Shown here: positions 42,626-51,682 of the stretch, piece by piece
Layout: each line of letters opens with the position of its first letter
How positions within the stretch are numbered: position 1 is the stretch's first letter
From: Armatimonadota bacterium
GTDB taxonomy: Bacteria > Armatimonadota > Zipacnadia > Zipacnadales > JABUFB01
Length of the DNA: 64,000 nucleotides
Reading direction: 5' to 3'
Assembly (NCBI GenBank): GCA_013314775.1
Contig: JABUFB010000006.1
Coordinates: forward strand, 124,001-188,000
Position numbers and translations under genes: made by a program
The notes under the pieces: model-generated
Database searches by the model: none
Told to the model about the DNA's origin: nothing
What the model saw: the letters and a program-made list of their open reading frames with translations, nothing else

Positions 42626-44365
42626 ATGACTTTCGAAGAATACAAAGCCGGCGTGGGCGCCATCCCCGAGAAGATGCTAGCCTGGCAGGTGTTCGGCAGC
42701 GGCCTCGAAAACGTGGGCATCAACGGCAAGCCGGTTGAGATCGACACCTACCAGGTGGGGCCCGACCAACTCCTCGCCCGTGTCGACGCAGCAGGCCTGT
42801 GCTTCTCCGACGTGAAGATCCTCAACCTGGGCGGAGAGCACCCTCGATTGTTCGGGCGCGACCTCAAGAACGACCCCATCGTCATGGGGCACGAAGCATC
42901 TATCACAGTGGTCAAGGTTGGCGAGAAGTACCAGGGCAAGTACAAAGTGGGCGACAAGTTCGTCGTCCAGGCGGAAGCTTACTACAAGGGCAAGAACCTG
43001 GCCTTCGGGTACATGCTCCCCGGCGCACTGCAGGAATACACCATTATCGGCCCGGAACTGCTTGAGGGCGATGACGGCTGCTATCTACTTCCCGTAAAGC
43101 CGGAGACCGGATATTCCGAAGCCGCACTGTCCGAACCCTGGGCCTGCGTGGTCTGCGCCTACCGGGTCAAGCCCCGCACCAGCCTGAAGTCCGGCGGAAC
43201 GGTGTGGATCGTGGGCACGCCCGGCAGCGAGAACATGAGTTTCAACTTGGGCGCTTTCGAGTACTCCGGCGTCTACCCTGCCCGCGTGTTCCTCACCGAC
43301 GTGCCCGCTCCTTTGGCAAGCCAGATTACCGACCTGTGCGCCAGCGCCGGCATCTCCGTGATCACGACCGCCCCGCTGGCCGGACTGGACCCGGCCGCGG
43401 TCTTCCCCGAAGCCGGCGTGGATGACGTCTTCGTCCTGGGCTCCGGCAGCGCGGAAGTGGTCGAGACTGCCGACAGGGTCCTGGCAAAACACGGAATCCT
43501 GAATCTTCTCGCCAATAGCCCCCTCCCCCGTCCCGTGAGCGTCGACGTGGGCCGCGTGCATTATGACGGCACCTTCTACCAGGGCGGTAAAGGACCTGAC
43601 GCTTCCGCCGGGTATACCCGCAAGCGTGGCCCTGCCCTGACCAAAGGCGGCAAGGCATGGATGCTCGGTGGCGCAGGGCCCATGGGCCAGATGCACGTCC
43701 AGCTTGCTATCGAGATGAAGGACGGGCCGTCAGTCATTGTCGCCAGCGATATTGATCCCGAACGCCTGGCTACCGTGCCCGAGCGCTTCGGTCAGAATGC
43801 CAGGGACAAGGGTATTGAGCTCATCTGCCTCAATCCCAAAGAGATGGGCGATGAGGCTTTCGATGCGAAGCTGCGCGAGATCGCCCCGGATGGCTTCGAT
43901 GATGTCGTCGTTCTCGTGCCTGCACCGCCGCTTGTCACCCAAGGCTCGAAGTACGTGGCCCAGGACGGCTGGCTCAATATCTTCGCAGGTGTTGCACGGG
44001 GGACTCTCGCGACACTGGATGTGAGCGACGTCGCCCTGCGCGGCGTGCGCTACACCGGCACCAGCGGCTCATCCATCGACGACCTGCGCAAGACCCTGAG
44101 TCTCACCGAGGGTGGGGAGCTCTCGCCCAATCGTTCGGTGGCCGCAATCGGTGGGATCTACGCGGCTTACGAGGGTCTCGACGGCGTCAAGAACGCGCGC
44201 TTCCCCGGCAAGGTTGTGATCTATCCCCAGATCAGGGATCTGCCGCTCACGCCGCTGGAGGATCTCGCTGACGTGCTGCCCGAAGTCGCGGCGAAACTCT
44301 CGCCCCAGGGCGCATGGACCCGTGAGGCCGAGATCGAGCTGATCAAGCATTTCTTGCCCGAGTAG
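42626..44365 (+). CDS. SorE-like zinc alcohol dehydrogenase, double-Rossmann form
   Basis: A 579-residue protein, about 170 residues longer than a usual MDR dehydrogenase. The N-terminal catalytic part has GLCFSDVKILNL (Cys zinc ligand) and MGHEA (His-Glu). Two nucleotide-binding-like regions follow, GGTVWIVGTPGSENMS (about 195) and GKAWMLGGAGPMGQMH (about 345). The second resembles the SorE family (L-sorbose-1-phosphate reductase). The four-cysteine structural zinc loop is absent. The N-terminal sugar-phosphate hint and the SrlD neighbour suggest a polyol-phosphate dehydrogenase. The gap to the aldolase is 42 bp. Confidence 0.8.
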   Translation: MTFEEYKAGVGAIPEKMLAWQVFGSGLENVGINGKPVEIDTYQVGPDQLLARVDAAGLCFSDVKILNLGGEHPRLFGRDLKNDPIVMGHEASITVVKVGEKYQGKYKVGDKFVVQAEAYYKGKNLAFGYMLPGALQEYTIIGPELLEGDDGCYLLPVKPETGYSEAALSEPWACVVCAYRVKPRTSLKSGGTVWIVGTPGSENMSFNLGAFEYSGVYPARVFLTDVPAPLASQITDLCASAGISVITTAPLAGLDPAAVFPEAGVDDVFVLGSGSAEVVETADRVLAKHGILNLLANSPLPRPVSVDVGRVHYDGTFYQGGKGPDASAGYTRKRGPALTKGGKAWMLGGAGPMGQMHVQLAIEMKDGPSVIVASDIDPERLATVPERFGQNARDKGIELICLNPKEMGDEAFDAKLREIAPDGFDDVVVLVPAPPLVTQGSKYVAQDGWLNIFAGVARGTLATLDVSDVALRGVRYTGTSGSSIDDLRKTLSLTEGGELSPNRSVAAIGGIYAAYEGLDGVKNARFPGKVVIYPQIRDLPLTPLEDLADVLPEVAAKLSPQGAWTREAEIELIKHFLPE

Positions 44366-44441
44366 CTGCTGCACCGGGTGTGGAATGCCCGTGTCTTCCA
44401 GCGCACGGGCCCCGCACATCAATACGCGAGGTTGGATTCAA

Positions 44442-45263
44442 ATGGCATTGCCGGATACATACCCAGACAAGTCCGTTTGCGCCCGTGTCGAAAACAAGGT
44501 CGCATTTGTCACCGGTGGCGCGCAGGGCCTCGGTGAGGCCATCTGCGCCCATCTTGCCGCCAATGGTGCCCAGGTGATGGTGGCCGACCTCAACGCAGAG
44601 GGTGCGCAACAAGTTGCCGCCGAAATCGCCGCCAAGTACGGCACGAAGTCTCTTGGCATCGGCTGCGACATCACCGATGAGGCCGACGTTGAGAAGAGCT
44701 TCGCCACCCTCAAGGCCGAACTGGGTCCCGTCGACATTGTGGTGAGCAACGCGGGGATCCTGATCTCCGGCCCCATCACTGAGTTTGATGTGAGCAAGTG
44801 GCGCAAAGTGGTGGACGTCAACCTTGTGGGTTATATGGTGGTGGCCAAGCACGCCGCTCTGCAGATGATTGGCCGCGGTGGCAGCATCATCCAGATCAAC
44901 AGCAAGTCCGGGAAGACCGGAAGCAGCAAGAACAGCGCGTACGCCGCCAGTAAGTTCGGCGGCATCGGACTCACCCAGAGCCTTGCGCTTGAGCTTGCCG
45001 AATACGGCATCCGTGTAAACTCCATCTGCCCGGGTAATCTGCTGGACTCCCCCCTGTGGGTGGACAGCCTTTACGAGCAGTATGCGAAGCGCTGGAACAA
45101 GACGGTGGAAGAAGTCCGCGCCATGTACGTGGATAAGGTCCCGATGAAGCGCGGCTGCACCTATGCGGACGTCTGTGGGCTGCTGGTGTACCTGGCCTCC
45201 GACGAATCCAGTTATGTCACAGGCCAAGCTCTCAACGTGGACGGCGGCCAGACCATGCACTGA
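44442..45263 (+). CDS. SDR oxidoreductase, sorbitol-6-phosphate dehydrogenase (SrlD)-like
   Basis: A 273-residue short-chain dehydrogenase. TGGAQGLGEAI is the cofactor loop, NAGILISG the family motif, and the catalytic set is in SKSGKTGS...SAYAASKFGG (Ser, Tyr and Lys). The downstream sequence VDKVPMKRGCTYADV is very close to the SrlD signature. It oxidises sorbitol-6-phosphate to fructose-6-phosphate in enterics; the exact polyol here is inferred. ATG 44442 has GAGG about nine bases upstream. Confidence 0.87.
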   Translation: MALPDTYPDKSVCARVENKVAFVTGGAQGLGEAICAHLAANGAQVMVADLNAEGAQQVAAEIAAKYGTKSLGIGCDITDEADVEKSFATLKAELGPVDIVVSNAGILISGPITEFDVSKWRKVVDVNLVGYMVVAKHAALQMIGRGGSIIQINSKSGKTGSSKNSAYAASKFGGIGLTQSLALELAEYGIRVNSICPGNLLDSPLWVDSLYEQYAKRWNKTVEEVRAMYVDKVPMKRGCTYADVCGLLVYLASDESSYVTGQALNVDGGQTMH

Positions 45264-45305
45264 TCGGTGACCCCGAACCCTCGGGGTCCTTTGGAGGTAG
45301 CGCGG

Positions 45306-46070
45306 ATGAACCAGACCCGATTGCTTCTGCTGCCGGTATTGGCACTGATCGCGGCCGCGACCATGTCTGGATGCGGAGTGCCCGCGGCGGTGCAGGATAT
45401 CCCGCCTGCGCCTGCGGTCAGTCTGGCCGAGCCCGAGACCGGTGCCGCCGCGAACGCCGAAGCCCCGACGGCCGCGCCCAAAGCTGCGGCCCCAGAAACA
45501 CCTTCACCCGGACCCGAAGGCGCGCCGGCAATGGGAGCCCCGAGTCCCGGGGGCATGCCGATGATGGGACCGGAAGGTGCGGCTGCAGTGGGTGGTGCCG
45601 CGGTAGCCGAACCGCCGATCTCCGCCGCCGAGAAGCCGGCGAAGAAGACCGAACCCGCCGAGCCGAAGTCCAAGAAGAAGGCGGAGCCGGAAGAGAAGAC
45701 TGAAACGAAGAAGAAAGCATCTCCAAAGTCCGACGACCAGGCGGAAGAAAAGCCCTCGACGAAGAAGACCGCCAAGAAGTCTGACGACGAGCCCGAGAAG
45801 AAGCCCGAAACGACGACAAAGAAAACAGCTGTCAAGTCTGACGACGAGCCGGAAAAGAAGTCCGCAACGAAGGAAACCGCCAGGAAGTCTGACGACGAGA
45901 CCGAGAAGAAGACCACGACAGCGACAAAGAAGCCGGCCGCGAAGAAGACGACCACCAAGGCCCCGGCCCCTTCTCCCACTACTGATCCCGAAGGCGCCGC
46001 GGCCACCGGGGGTGTCCCATCCGGAGCGTCGCCTGGAGGAGCCGAGCCTCCTTTGTCCCGCAACGGATAG
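45306..46070 (+). CDS. Lipoprotein with Lys/Glu/Asp repeats
   Basis: A 254-residue secreted lipoprotein. The lipobox is TMSGCG (acylation at Cys22). A Pro/Ala/Met-rich part is followed by degenerate repeats of K-S-D-D-E-x-E-K-K-x-x-T-x-K-x-T-A (about residues 145-215), and a Pro/Gly tail. It is disordered and highly charged. No enzymatic domain is visible. It may tether the cell surface or bind metal or anionic polymers. GGAGGTA precedes the ATG. Confidence 0.75.
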   Translation: MNQTRLLLLPVLALIAAATMSGCGVPAAVQDIPPAPAVSLAEPETGAAANAEAPTAAPKAAAPETPSPGPEGAPAMGAPSPGGMPMMGPEGAAAVGGAAVAEPPISAAEKPAKKTEPAEPKSKKKAEPEEKTETKKKASPKSDDQAEEKPSTKKTAKKSDDEPEKKPETTTKKTAVKSDDEPEKKSATKETARKSDDETEKKTTTATKKPAAKKTTTKAPAPSPTTDPEGAAATGGVPSGASPGGAEPPLSRNG

Positions 46071-46117
46071 CAGCGTCGAGATAAACACAGCAGCTCTCAA
46101 TGCACGGAAGGAGTTCC

Positions 46118-47116
46118 ATGTCTCGCAATCTCAAGTTGCGCCTGGGTATCAATGGAGCATTCTGCGCCCGCCGCTGGGAGCGTCCGGAGAACTGGATGCA
46201 AATCACCCGCGAGTTGGGCTTCACCTGCCACGAATTCTGCGCCGATCTCATCGACCCGTTCTTCACTGGTGACCGCGAGTACCAGCTGGAGCTTGCCCGC
46301 GAAGTCAAAGAGGCCGCGCAACGGCACGGCGTGACCATCCCCTCGGTGTATAGCGGCCTTGCGATACACCGATTTCACGGCCTTGCTCACAGCCACCCGC
46401 TGCCCAGGCAGCGCATGGTGGAGTGGATCGTCGGCATCATGGACATCGCCCGCGAAATGGGCGCGCAGCGAGTCGGGGGGCATTTCGACACCATCCCGAC
46501 AGAGGTACTGGAAGCAGGCGAGGAAGCGTACGCCGAAGCGATCAAGCGCCAGCATGAGATTTTCCGCGACCTCGCGAAGATCGGCCGCGACAAGGGCCTC
46601 GAAGCACTCCACCAGGGACAGATGTACACCCCCGCCGAGCCTCCCTGGACCATCAAGCAGGCCGAAGAGTTCCTGATCCAGGTCAACCGGAACAGCAAAG
46701 GCTGCCCGGTCTACCTGGTCGTCGATGTGGGTCACATGGCCGGGGAGCACCACGGGCTGCAGGGGCGCGATGTGGACTACCTCGAATGGCTGCGGGCATT
46801 GGCGCCATACTGCGAGGTTATTCACCTGCAGCAGACCGTTCCCGGCGCCAGCCACCACTGGCCTTTCACCGAGGAGTACAACCGCAAGGGGCATATCGAC
46901 ATCGATAAGATGCTCGAAGCCATCGTGCAGGGACACGAACACCACGAGCAGAACTGGATCGCGGAAGTGCTGGACCCGGTGGAAGAGTGCTGGCTGATCC
47001 TTGAGGTCCTGCCCTCATCCACGAAGACCCAGGATCGGCTCATCGCCGACCTGCGCGAGAGCGCCGACTACCTCAAGCAATGGATGGCTGATGGGGAACT
47101 GGAGATGGTTGTGTAA
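46118..47116 (+). CDS. Sugar phosphate isomerase/epimerase-like TIM barrel (AP_endonuc_2)
   Basis: A 332-residue protein of the xylose isomerase-like AP endonuclease 2 fold. Metal-ligand candidates occur in GGHFDTIPTEV, HQGQMYTP, VVDVGHMAGEHHG and EVLDPVEE. Such proteins isomerise or epimerise ketose phosphates or inositols, which fits the polyol genes upstream. ATG 46118 has AAGGAG six bases upstream. A palindrome follows its stop. Confidence 0.83.
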   Translation: MSRNLKLRLGINGAFCARRWERPENWMQITRELGFTCHEFCADLIDPFFTGDREYQLELAREVKEAAQRHGVTIPSVYSGLAIHRFHGLAHSHPLPRQRMVEWIVGIMDIAREMGAQRVGGHFDTIPTEVLEAGEEAYAEAIKRQHEIFRDLAKIGRDKGLEALHQGQMYTPAEPPWTIKQAEEFLIQVNRNSKGCPVYLVVDVGHMAGEHHGLQGRDVDYLEWLRALAPYCEVIHLQQTVPGASHHWPFTEEYNRKGHIDIDKMLEAIVQGHEHHEQNWIAEVLDPVEECWLILEVLPSSTKTQDRLIADLRESADYLKQWMADGELEMVV

Positions 47117-47141
47117 ACCGTCCCGAACCGCGCGAAATCTG

Positions 47142-47173
47142 GGCCCGCAGGCTTCGCATTGAGCCTGCGGGCC
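47142..47173 (+). terminator. 11-bp perfect hairpin after the isomerase gene
   Basis: GGCCCGCAGGC (47142-47152) pairs with GCCTGCGGGCC (47163-47173) across 10 nt. No strong T-run; tctccatttcc follows. Confidence 0.55.
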
Positions 47174-47280
47174 TCTCCATTTCCGGCGAGCCGGAACAAA
47201 ACCACGGCTTGTCTGGTCAAAGAAGCATCCCCAAGCGGGCAATGCTGGTCATATCCCCGCCGTGAGCTGGAGACGAGACA

Positions 47281-48501
47281 ATGGGTCGCGTCTTGAGGAA
47301 GGCGCATGATGCTATGCGCTGGTGCGTTTCGGCGCCCGGGGTGGTCCCGGGAGCGTTCCTGCTCCTCGTAGGAGCGTTGATGGTCCCCTCCGACCCGCCG
47401 ATGGAGGAGGTCTGGGACCGCTTGCATGAGCCCCTGCGTGGCATTGACCAGGTCGCTTTCGTGCTCACGCGTTCCGCCGACCTGTGGTCAAACCTGCTGG
47501 TTGCCGGGCTCCTTCTGGCTTTTGCAGGGAAAGGCCGCTTCCGCCTGCTGGCGGCCTTCGCGGCGGCAAGCATCGGAGGAACGGTCCTGTGCGAGGGGAT
47601 CAAGGAGCTCGTGGGTCGCGCCCGGCCCGACGCTCTGGGTGAGATCAACTTCTTCGCACCCATCTCTGCTTCCGGCGGCTTCCACTCCTTCCCATCAGGC
47701 CACGCGACCAACGTGGTCGTCATGGCGGTATTCCTGTCGCGCCTGTTCCCAGGCGCGCGCATTGCCTTTACCACCTGGAGCTTTCTTGTCTGCTGCGCGC
47801 GGGTCACTCTCGACCGCCACTTCTTCGGCGACGTCTTCGCAGGAGCCGGCCTTGGCATGCTGGCAAGCGGAGTCTCCCTGCGTGGCCTGAAGCTGGCTGA
47901 TCGGGATGACCTGCTGGAGTTCCTGCTGTCCAAGCGCGCCCGCCTGCACGTCGCCGTGGCTGCCTCCTTCATGCTCGTTGCCCTCCCCACCGACGCCAGC
48001 GTGCGTGCGGGTATGATGGTCATCCTCCCCGGCGTGGCCCTGCGACTCTGGGCGCTGGGGCATATCCGCAAGAACCAGGGCGTCTGCAATACCGGCCCGT
48101 ACGCGCTGGTGCGCCACCCCCTGTATCTGTCCAGCATCCTGTGTGCCACCGGGGCGGCGGTGATGGCCAACTGGTTCCCCCTCACGGTTGTGGTGGTCGG
48201 CTCTGCGCTGGCGATCCACATCTGGCTGATCCGGAAAGAGGAAGCGTGGCTGACCAAGCAGTTCGGCCCGGCCTACACCGAATACGCGCGCACAGTGCCG
48301 GCCTTGCTGCCCAACCCTCTGCGCATCTCCGACGGGATACTGACGGGGGAGTTCAACTGGAAGCTTGCGGCGGCGAACCGCGCGGCCAGCGTGGTCCCGC
48401 TCGCCCTCTTGACCTACCTTATCATGCAGGGGAAGCAGGAGTTGTTCGAGGGCCTCGCGCAGACCACGATCCTCACGACGTACGGACTGCCGTGGTGGTA
48501 A
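47281..48501 (+). CDS. Fusion of PAP2 phosphatase and ICMT/PEMT-type methyltransferase domains
   Basis: A 406-residue membrane protein. Residues about 50-205 are a PAP2 phosphatase: KELVGRARP (KxxxxxxRP), FPSGH, and RVTLDRHFFGD (RxxxxxHxxxD). Residues about 250-350 have the isoprenylcysteine/phospholipid methyltransferase signature GPYALVRHPLYLSS followed by WLTKQFGPAYTEYARTVP. Both domains are membrane-embedded lipid enzymes. The fusion suggests coupled dephosphorylation and methylation of one lipid or prenyl carrier, but this is inference. GGAGACGAG lies just before ATG 47281. Confidence 0.85.
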   Translation: MGRVLRKAHDAMRWCVSAPGVVPGAFLLLVGALMVPSDPPMEEVWDRLHEPLRGIDQVAFVLTRSADLWSNLLVAGLLLAFAGKGRFRLLAAFAAASIGGTVLCEGIKELVGRARPDALGEINFFAPISASGGFHSFPSGHATNVVVMAVFLSRLFPGARIAFTTWSFLVCCARVTLDRHFFGDVFAGAGLGMLASGVSLRGLKLADRDDLLEFLLSKRARLHVAVAASFMLVALPTDASVRAGMMVILPGVALRLWALGHIRKNQGVCNTGPYALVRHPLYLSSILCATGAAVMANWFPLTVVVVGSALAIHIWLIRKEEAWLTKQFGPAYTEYARTVPALLPNPLRISDGILTGEFNWKLAAANRAASVVPLALLTYLIMQGKQELFEGLAQTTILTTYGLPWW

Positions 48502-48675
48502 GCCCCGGCCCGGATAGACCAGTCGTCCCTGTCTTCCAGGCGCGGGTTGTGCCGGCTGACCGCTGGCGGTCTCTGTCTTGCGGCCTCCTCCCCTCGCCGT
48601 CTAGCGCCGCGAGGACAACGACCGGCAGCAGGCGGACGGTACGCTCGCTTCACGCCACCGCAGGGCCTCTTTGTC

Positions 48676-49833
48676 TCACATCGCCTTGTCCAGCAGCGCC
48701 ACCACGTCCTCCTCGCGCACGATCCGCGGGTTCGCCTTGCTGGAGCCGGAAGCCATTGTTGCCTCGACAATCGCCGGGTAGTCCTCGTGCTTCAGGCCAA
48801 ACTCCGCGAAGTGGCGTCGGCACCCCAGTTCCGCGCAGAGCTGCTCCGTCCACTGGATCAGATCCACGGTGGCGTCGTCGTCGTTGAGTTTCGCGCTGAT
48901 TCCCATAGCTCGCGCGGCCCTGGCCATCTTCGGCGCTCGAACCGGCGCATTGAACTCCAACACGTATGGCAGCAGAAGCGCGCAGGCCTCGCCATGAGCC
49001 AGCCCGTAGAGCGCCCCCAGCGGGTGGGCGATCCCGTGCACCAGCCCGAGCCGTGCGCTCGCCAGTGCAAGACCTGCGAACATGCTGCCAAGAGCCATGT
49101 TCTCTCGCGCCTCGCGGTTGTCACCCTCCGCATACGCCACCGGGAGCCACGCACTGATGCGCACGGCGGCCTCCAGCGCGAGATGATCGCTGAAGGGGTT
49201 GTCTCCCCGCGACAGGTAGGACTCCAGCGCCTGGGTCAGCGCGTCCAGCCCCGTGAAGGCGGTCTGCTCCGGCGGGACGGAGAGCGTGAGCGCCGGGTCC
49301 ACGATGGCCACCGAAGGCATCATCCCCTCGGTCCGGATGCTGGCCTTGAGCCGGCGCTCGGGGTCCGTGAGCACCGATACATGGGTGACTTCCGACCCGG
49401 TGCCCGACGTGGTAGTGCAGCAGATGTTGGGAACGCAATCAGGACTGATCTCGCGACCCGCCACGAATTCTGCTGTGGGCGCGTCCTCATTTGCCAGACC
49501 TGCGATGGCCTTGGCGGCGTCCATCACGCTCCCGCCACCCAGCCCGATTACAAGATCGCAGGCATCGCGCGCAAATGCCTCCCGGCCGCGATCGATGATT
49601 TCCACCGATGGATCGTGCCCGACTCCCTCAAACAGAGCGGGCTTGAGGCCGGCATCGCGGAGGCCCTCCAGGATTCCGTCCAGCAGTCCTCCACGGCGAA
49701 TGGATCCACCGCCGATGACCACCAGCGGCTTGTTGCCCAGCTTCTTCGCGGCTCCGGGCAATTCGCGGACTGCGTTCCAGCCGAAGAGAACTTCCCGGGG
49801 TGAGCGGATCACGAAGGAAGGCACGAGGGGCAT
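48676..49833 (-). CDS. Iron-containing alcohol dehydrogenase
   Basis: A 385-residue group III alcohol dehydrogenase. NAD-binding GLGGGSVMDAAKA, then TTSGTGSEVTH, TGLDALTQALESYLS (metal Asp), and GIAHPLGALYGLAHGEACALLLPYVLEF (two metal His residues). These enzymes reduce aldehydes or oxidise diols. ATG 49833 has AGGAGG eight bases upstream. Convergent with the PAP2 fusion across a 174-bp spacer in which I see nothing clear. Confidence 0.92.
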   Translation of the reverse strand: MPLVPSFVIRSPREVLFGWNAVRELPGAAKKLGNKPLVVIGGGSIRRGGLLDGILEGLRDAGLKPALFEGVGHDPSVEIIDRGREAFARDACDLVIGLGGGSVMDAAKAIAGLANEDAPTAEFVAGREISPDCVPNICCTTTSGTGSEVTHVSVLTDPERRLKASIRTEGMMPSVAIVDPALTLSVPPEQTAFTGLDALTQALESYLSRGDNPFSDHLALEAAVRISAWLPVAYAEGDNREARENMALGSMFAGLALASARLGLVHGIAHPLGALYGLAHGEACALLLPYVLEFNAPVRAPKMARAARAMGISAKLNDDDATVDLIQWTEQLCAELGCRRHFAEFGLKHEDYPAIVEATMASGSSKANPRIVREEDVVALLDKAM

Positions 49834-49881
49834 CGCAGACGCCTCCTGACTGACGAGTCGGCCGATGCGTTATGGGCTATG

Positions 49882-49908
49882 AAAAGGGGCCCGCGAAATG
49901 CGAGCCCC
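49882..49908 (-). terminator. Intrinsic terminator for the exported Met/Gly-rich protein gene
   Basis: On the minus strand GGGGCTCGC (49908-49900) and GCGGGCCCC (49894-49886) form a 9-bp stem (one G-T pair) with a 5-nt loop and then TTTT (49885-49882). It lies 29 bp after the stop of the 49937-51229 gene. Confidence 0.75.
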
Positions 49909-49936
49909 TGATGCGCTTGGCGTGTTGTGACGGTCT

Positions 49937-51229
49937 CTACTGCGGCCCCATACCCATTGAGCCACCGCCGGGACCGCCGGGCATTGCCGGTCCCATCCCC
50001 GGCATCTCCCCGGCCATTCCGGGCATTCCGGCGCCACCGGGGCCCATGTCTGCCCCGCCCGCGCCACCTGCAGCGCCACCAGGAACCGGACCGATGAACT
50101 TCATCTGTTCGGGCGGGCCACCGTCTACCACAAGCCGGGCCGCCGCGTTGTCCAGGGCTTTGAGCTGGTCCTTGGTGAGAGTGAACTCGAACTCGAAATA
50201 CCAGCCCTCCTTGCCGTCCAGGTTCAGGCGGCCGCCGTTGAACTTCTGGTCATCAGGCGGGAGAAGCAACCGATAGCGCGGGGTGTAGTAGATTGTGGGT
50301 GGATGGAGCATCTGGGTGAACAGGCCCGGCGTCAGACCAGACGGCTGTGCCGCCCGGACAATCTCCTTGCCCTCTGGATCAAACAGGCGAAGCTGCACCT
50401 GCACCCGGCCCCACAGATCGTTCCAGACCTGAATCGCCTCGTCCGCCAGATGGAAAGTAACCTTGCGGTACGCGCCGCTGTCCCAGGTGACGAACTCGAA
50501 GGGTGACCGGCCGTGACCGGGGTTGTCGAACTTCTTCAGCGCATTGTAGAACTTGCGCCCATAGTTCTTCTGGCAGCCATCCTTCACGTGCATGACCACG
50601 GGTACCGTAATGGTGAAGGAATCCGGCAGGGTGGCTTCCCAGCGTCCCCAGCGCACGGTGCCGTCGGGATTGTGCATGGCCTTGCGCTCCCAGTCGTAGC
50701 GGAGCAGTTGCGGGCCGATGCGCGGGTGGCCGACCTCGAACCAGAAATTGGTGAGCGCGTCCTTCCAACGCTCCCAGATGGCATTGACTTCGTTGTGTTT
50801 GACTGCGGCCTCAAGATACACCTGGCTCCACAACTTGCCGCCGGGTTGCCCACGCAGAGGCTGGGCAACATCCACCGGTTCGTCGGCATAGACACGCGCC
50901 AGGGAATACCACATATTCCGCGTATAGCGCTTGGGCGTGCCGTCCTCCTCCATGAGGTAGACTTCCGGCAACGGCACGGGAGCCTGCCCCTCCTGCGCGA
51001 GGAACTCACCGTAGGTCATGAGCAGTTCCTCGGGCATTGCGTTCTCGGTCCACTGGTAGCTGTGGCCACCGGCGCCGCCGCCACCGCCGCCAGGGCCACC
51101 CGCCATACCCATATCCATCCCGGGACCCATCATTTCCTGGGCGAATGGCTGGGTGACGAAAACGCCGACGCATGCGGCAAGCGCCAGTGTAATCGCCCCG
51201 AGGATCATAAGCACGCGTCTTGCACGCAT
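49937..51229 (-). CDS. Exported protein with Gly/Met/Pro-rich tails, unknown
   Basis: A 430-residue protein. The signal peptide is within MRARRVLMILGAITLALAA. Gly/Met-rich low-complexity stretches occur just after it (MMGPGMDMGMAGGP, then poly-Gly) and at the C-terminus (PGMAGEMPGMGPAMPGGP). The middle (residues 60-380) is folded and contains GRWEATLPDSFTITVPVVMHVKDGC. No family recognised. Met-rich tails could bind copper, but no other evidence supports this. ATG 51229 has GAGGTGTG upstream and a good promoter at 51289-51318. Confidence 0.7.
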   Translation of the reverse strand: MRARRVLMILGAITLALAACVGVFVTQPFAQEMMGPGMDMGMAGGPGGGGGGAGGHSYQWTENAMPEELLMTYGEFLAQEGQAPVPLPEVYLMEEDGTPKRYTRNMWYSLARVYADEPVDVAQPLRGQPGGKLWSQVYLEAAVKHNEVNAIWERWKDALTNFWFEVGHPRIGPQLLRYDWERKAMHNPDGTVRWGRWEATLPDSFTITVPVVMHVKDGCQKNYGRKFYNALKKFDNPGHGRSPFEFVTWDSGAYRKVTFHLADEAIQVWNDLWGRVQVQLRLFDPEGKEIVRAAQPSGLTPGLFTQMLHPPTIYYTPRYRLLLPPDDQKFNGGRLNLDGKEGWYFEFEFTLTKDQLKALDNAAARLVVDGGPPEQMKFIGPVPGGAAGGAGGADMGPGGAGMPGMAGEMPGMGPAMPGGPGGGSMGMGPQ

Positions 51230-51288
51230 AGAATCACACCTCGAGAGCGGCCGGCTGTCGAGGAATAACGGCTTTCTCGCACGGCTGG

Positions 51289-51318
51289 AGTATATCCGTT
51301 TCGTCCGCAAACCGTCAA
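51289..51318 (-). promoter_or_regulatory. Sigma-70-like promoter of the exported Met/Gly-rich gene
   Basis: On the minus strand TTGACG (51318-51313) and TATACT (51294-51289) are 18 bp apart. This is about 60 bp upstream of the ATG. Confidence 0.65.
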
Positions 51319-51682
51319 GCGGCCCTCATAGGTAGCCACGAGCATCGGTTTTCCGGGATGCGTGCCGGCCAATGCCGAATCCGCGTCCAGCGTGCCCTTC
51401 GCCCTGAGCCCTTGCCTCACAGCCCGCCAGCGTGATTCCAGCACGTTTCAGGGCAGCCGAACTCACACCACACAGAAAGGGAGCATGACCTCGGCAGGTC
51501 GGCAAGCCCTCGGGCCAGGGGAGCTCGCACCAGACAGGAAGAGTGGATGATTTCGGCTCGTCCAGAAGCACCGGGGGCCAGCGATCGGATGACGCCCGGA
51601 TAACTGAGAGACCGAAACGGCCCCTGGCAGCCCGCGGTGTGCCGTCTGCGAATGCCGGCTGCATACAATCGTCCGCCCTCGC
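51319..51682. other. 364-bp spacer, no gene seen
   Basis: It separates the promoter at 51289-51318 and the membrane protein gene ending at 51683. No frame here has a family match, ribosome site and plausible composition together. No strong hairpin was seen. Confidence 0.4.
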
